From contig JAEUIR010000010.1 of the NCBI GenBank assembly GCA_016795025.1, forward strand, positions 1 to 43,335: a stretch of DNA of 43,335 bases. Direction: 5' to 3'. Under the pieces are notes generated by a model. That model was not told the origin of the DNA and made no database searches. It saw only the letters and a program-made list of their open reading frames with translations. Position numbers and translations under genes: made by a program. This stretch comes from Phycisphaerales bacterium (GTDB taxonomy: Bacteria; Planctomycetota; Phycisphaerae; UBA1845; Fen-1342). Below are positions 42,189-43,335 of the stretch, piece by piece. Position 1 is the stretch's first letter; each line of letters begins with the position of its first letter.

Positions 42189-43335
42189 ATGCCCGCTGCG
42201 AACAGTTACGACATCATCATCATCGGCACCGGCGCCGGCGGCGGGACGCTCGCCGCGAAGCTGGCCCCATCCGGAAAACGCATCCTGCTGCTGGAACGCG
42301 GCGGCTTCGTGCCGCGCGAGAAGGACAACTGGAACACCCGGGCCGTCAACGTCGAGGGCAAATACAACACGAAGGAAGTCTGGCGCGACAACGCCGGCCG
42401 CGAACTGCATCCGCACACGAACTATTACGTCGGCGGCAACACGAAATTCTACGGAGCGGCCCTCTTCCGCCTCCGCAAAGAGGACTTCGGTGAAATCCGC
42501 CATCACGGCGGCGTCTCGCCCCCCTGGCCGATCGCGTACGAGGACTTGGAGCCGTACTACACCGCCGCGGAACGAATGTACCACGTCCACGGTCAGCGCG
42601 GCGAAGACCCGACCGACCCGCCCGCCAGCGCTCCGTATCCGCATCCGCCGGTGAGCCACGAGCCGCGCATCCAGCATTTGCATGACGATTTGACGGCGCT
42701 CGGCTTGCAGCCGTTTCATGTACCTCTGGGCATCATGCTCGACGAGAAAAGCACGCACGCCAGTAAGTGCATCCGCTGCGAAACCTGCGACGGCCACCCG
42801 TGCCTCGTCCAAGCCAAATCAGATGCGCAAGTGTGCGGCGTCGAACCGGCCCTGGCTCATAACAACGTGACTCTGGTCACTGGCGCCCTGGTTCGGCGGT
42901 TGGAGACGAGCGCGTCGGGCCGCGAAGTGACCGAAGTTGTCGTCCAGCGGAACGGCGTCGAGGAGCGTTATCGCGGCGACATCGTCGTCGTCTCCTGCGG
43001 CGCGATCAATTCGGCCGCGCTGCTCCTGCGATCACGAAACGACAAGCACCCGCGCGGGCTCGCCAACGGCTCGGACGTGGTCGGGCGTCACTACATGGGC
43101 CACATCAACTCGATCCAGATGGCCCTGTCGCCCTGCCCCAATCCCACGGTTTTTCAGAAGACGCTCGCGATCAACGACTTCTACGGCCCATCGAGCGAAT
43201 GGGACTTCCCGATGGGCCACATCTCGTTCGTCGGCAAGCTCGACGGCGACACGCTGCGGGCCGGGGCGCCGGCGCTCGTCCCCGGCTGGACGCTCGACAA
43301 GATGGCCCGCCACTCGCTGGACTTCTGGCTGACGA
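42189..43335 (+). CDS. GMC family oxidoreductase, 3'-truncated by the window edge
   Basis: 382 residues are visible. The N-terminal FAD-binding fold is clear: YDIIIIGTGAGGGTLAAKL, then ILLLERGG and the flavin-attachment region YYVGGNTKFYGAALFRLR. A Cys-rich segment KCIRCETCDGHPCLVQAKSD and the SCGAINSAALLLRS helix belong to a GMC subgroup that oxidises sugars, alcohols or aminoglycoside-like substrates. The C-terminal substrate domain with the catalytic His pair lies beyond the window. The ATG at 42189 follows GGAGG at 7 bases. Codon use is strongly GC-rich. It is preceded by the repeat-rich stretch and is probably the first gene of its own unit. Confidence 0.92.
   Translation, partial: MPAANSYDIIIIGTGAGGGTLAAKLAPSGKRILLLERGGFVPREKDNWNTRAVNVEGKYNTKEVWRDNAGRELHPHTNYYVGGNTKFYGAALFRLRKEDFGEIRHHGGVSPPWPIAYEDLEPYYTAAERMYHVHGQRGEDPTDPPASAPYPHPPVSHEPRIQHLHDDLTALGLQPFHVPLGIMLDEKSTHASKCIRCETCDGHPCLVQAKSDAQVCGVEPALAHNNVTLVTGALVRRLETSASGREVTEVVVQRNGVEERYRGDIVVVSCGAINSAALLLRSRNDKHPRGLANGSDVVGRHYMGHINSIQMALSPCPNPTVFQKTLAINDFYGPSSEWDFPMGHISFVGKLDGDTLRAGAPALVPGWTLDKMARHSLDFWLT

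Overview
The window looks like a GC-rich chromosomal segment of a planctomycete (Planctomycetota), probably Phycisphaerae-like or from a related deep lineage. I infer this from two signatures I associate with that phylum: a C-terminal 'RGCGYDLTGN...CTECG' zinc-ribbon tail at about 20050-20130, and a dockerin-like tail with paired 'NNFDID.FV' EF-hand loops on a secreted protease at about 30640-30830. No 16S rRNA or other decisive marker is present. Most of the window is housekeeping or metabolic DNA in short operons on both strands. Two stretches, about 19365-21190 and 41155-42185, look accessory: decayed genes, REP-like palindromes and 21-bp tandem repeats.

Layout. 1-5000: the 3' part of a primary-type sigma factor, convergent with an AAA ATPase + DUF4276 (Toprim-like) pair that lies directly downstream of a Cu+ P-type ATPase. 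5039-10349: a terminator, an S9 peptidase lipoprotein, then a divergent gamma-glutamyltransferase-like gene coupled to rmuC. 10351-14276: a trehalose cassette, otsA followed with an ATGA overlap by an OtsB-GH15 fusion. 14520-16932: a zinc-ribbon/SUFU protein, a small DUF5658-type membrane protein and an etfA with no etfB beside it. 17046-19364: a tightly packed three-gene unit, degenerate receiver - btaB-like methyltransferase - btaA-like (DUF3419), which predicts betaine-lipid (DGTS) synthesis. 19365-21190: accessory island with a metallo-beta-lactamase-fold gene remnant, a small zinc-ribbon membrane protein, a 21-bp repeat array and a vapBC-like pair whose toxin is frameshifted.

21195-30907: M3 peptidase, glmM, a beta-CASP RNA metallohydrolase, dprA, and a large secreted matrixin-Ig-dockerin protein with a good sigma-70 promoter and a strong terminator. 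30948-34125: an exported amidohydrolase and an exported isochorismatase-type hydrolase, divergent from an HxlR regulator across two inverted repeats. 34231-39297: recA, with its own promoter and an overlapping palindrome, downstream of nnrE and a large secreted DUF4091-type protein. 39473-43335: an acyl-CoA carboxylase carboxyltransferase, the second repeat-rich stretch, and a GMC oxidoreductase cut by the window end.

The observations I rate highest are the two unrelated but equally phased 21-bp arrays, the btaAB operon led by a receiver that has lost its phospho-acceptor Asp, the split OLD-like ATPase/Toprim pair, the OtsB-GH15 fusion, and the zinc-ribbon SUFU protein. Nothing here by itself proves a new system. 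All family assignments come from reading motifs, with no database search.
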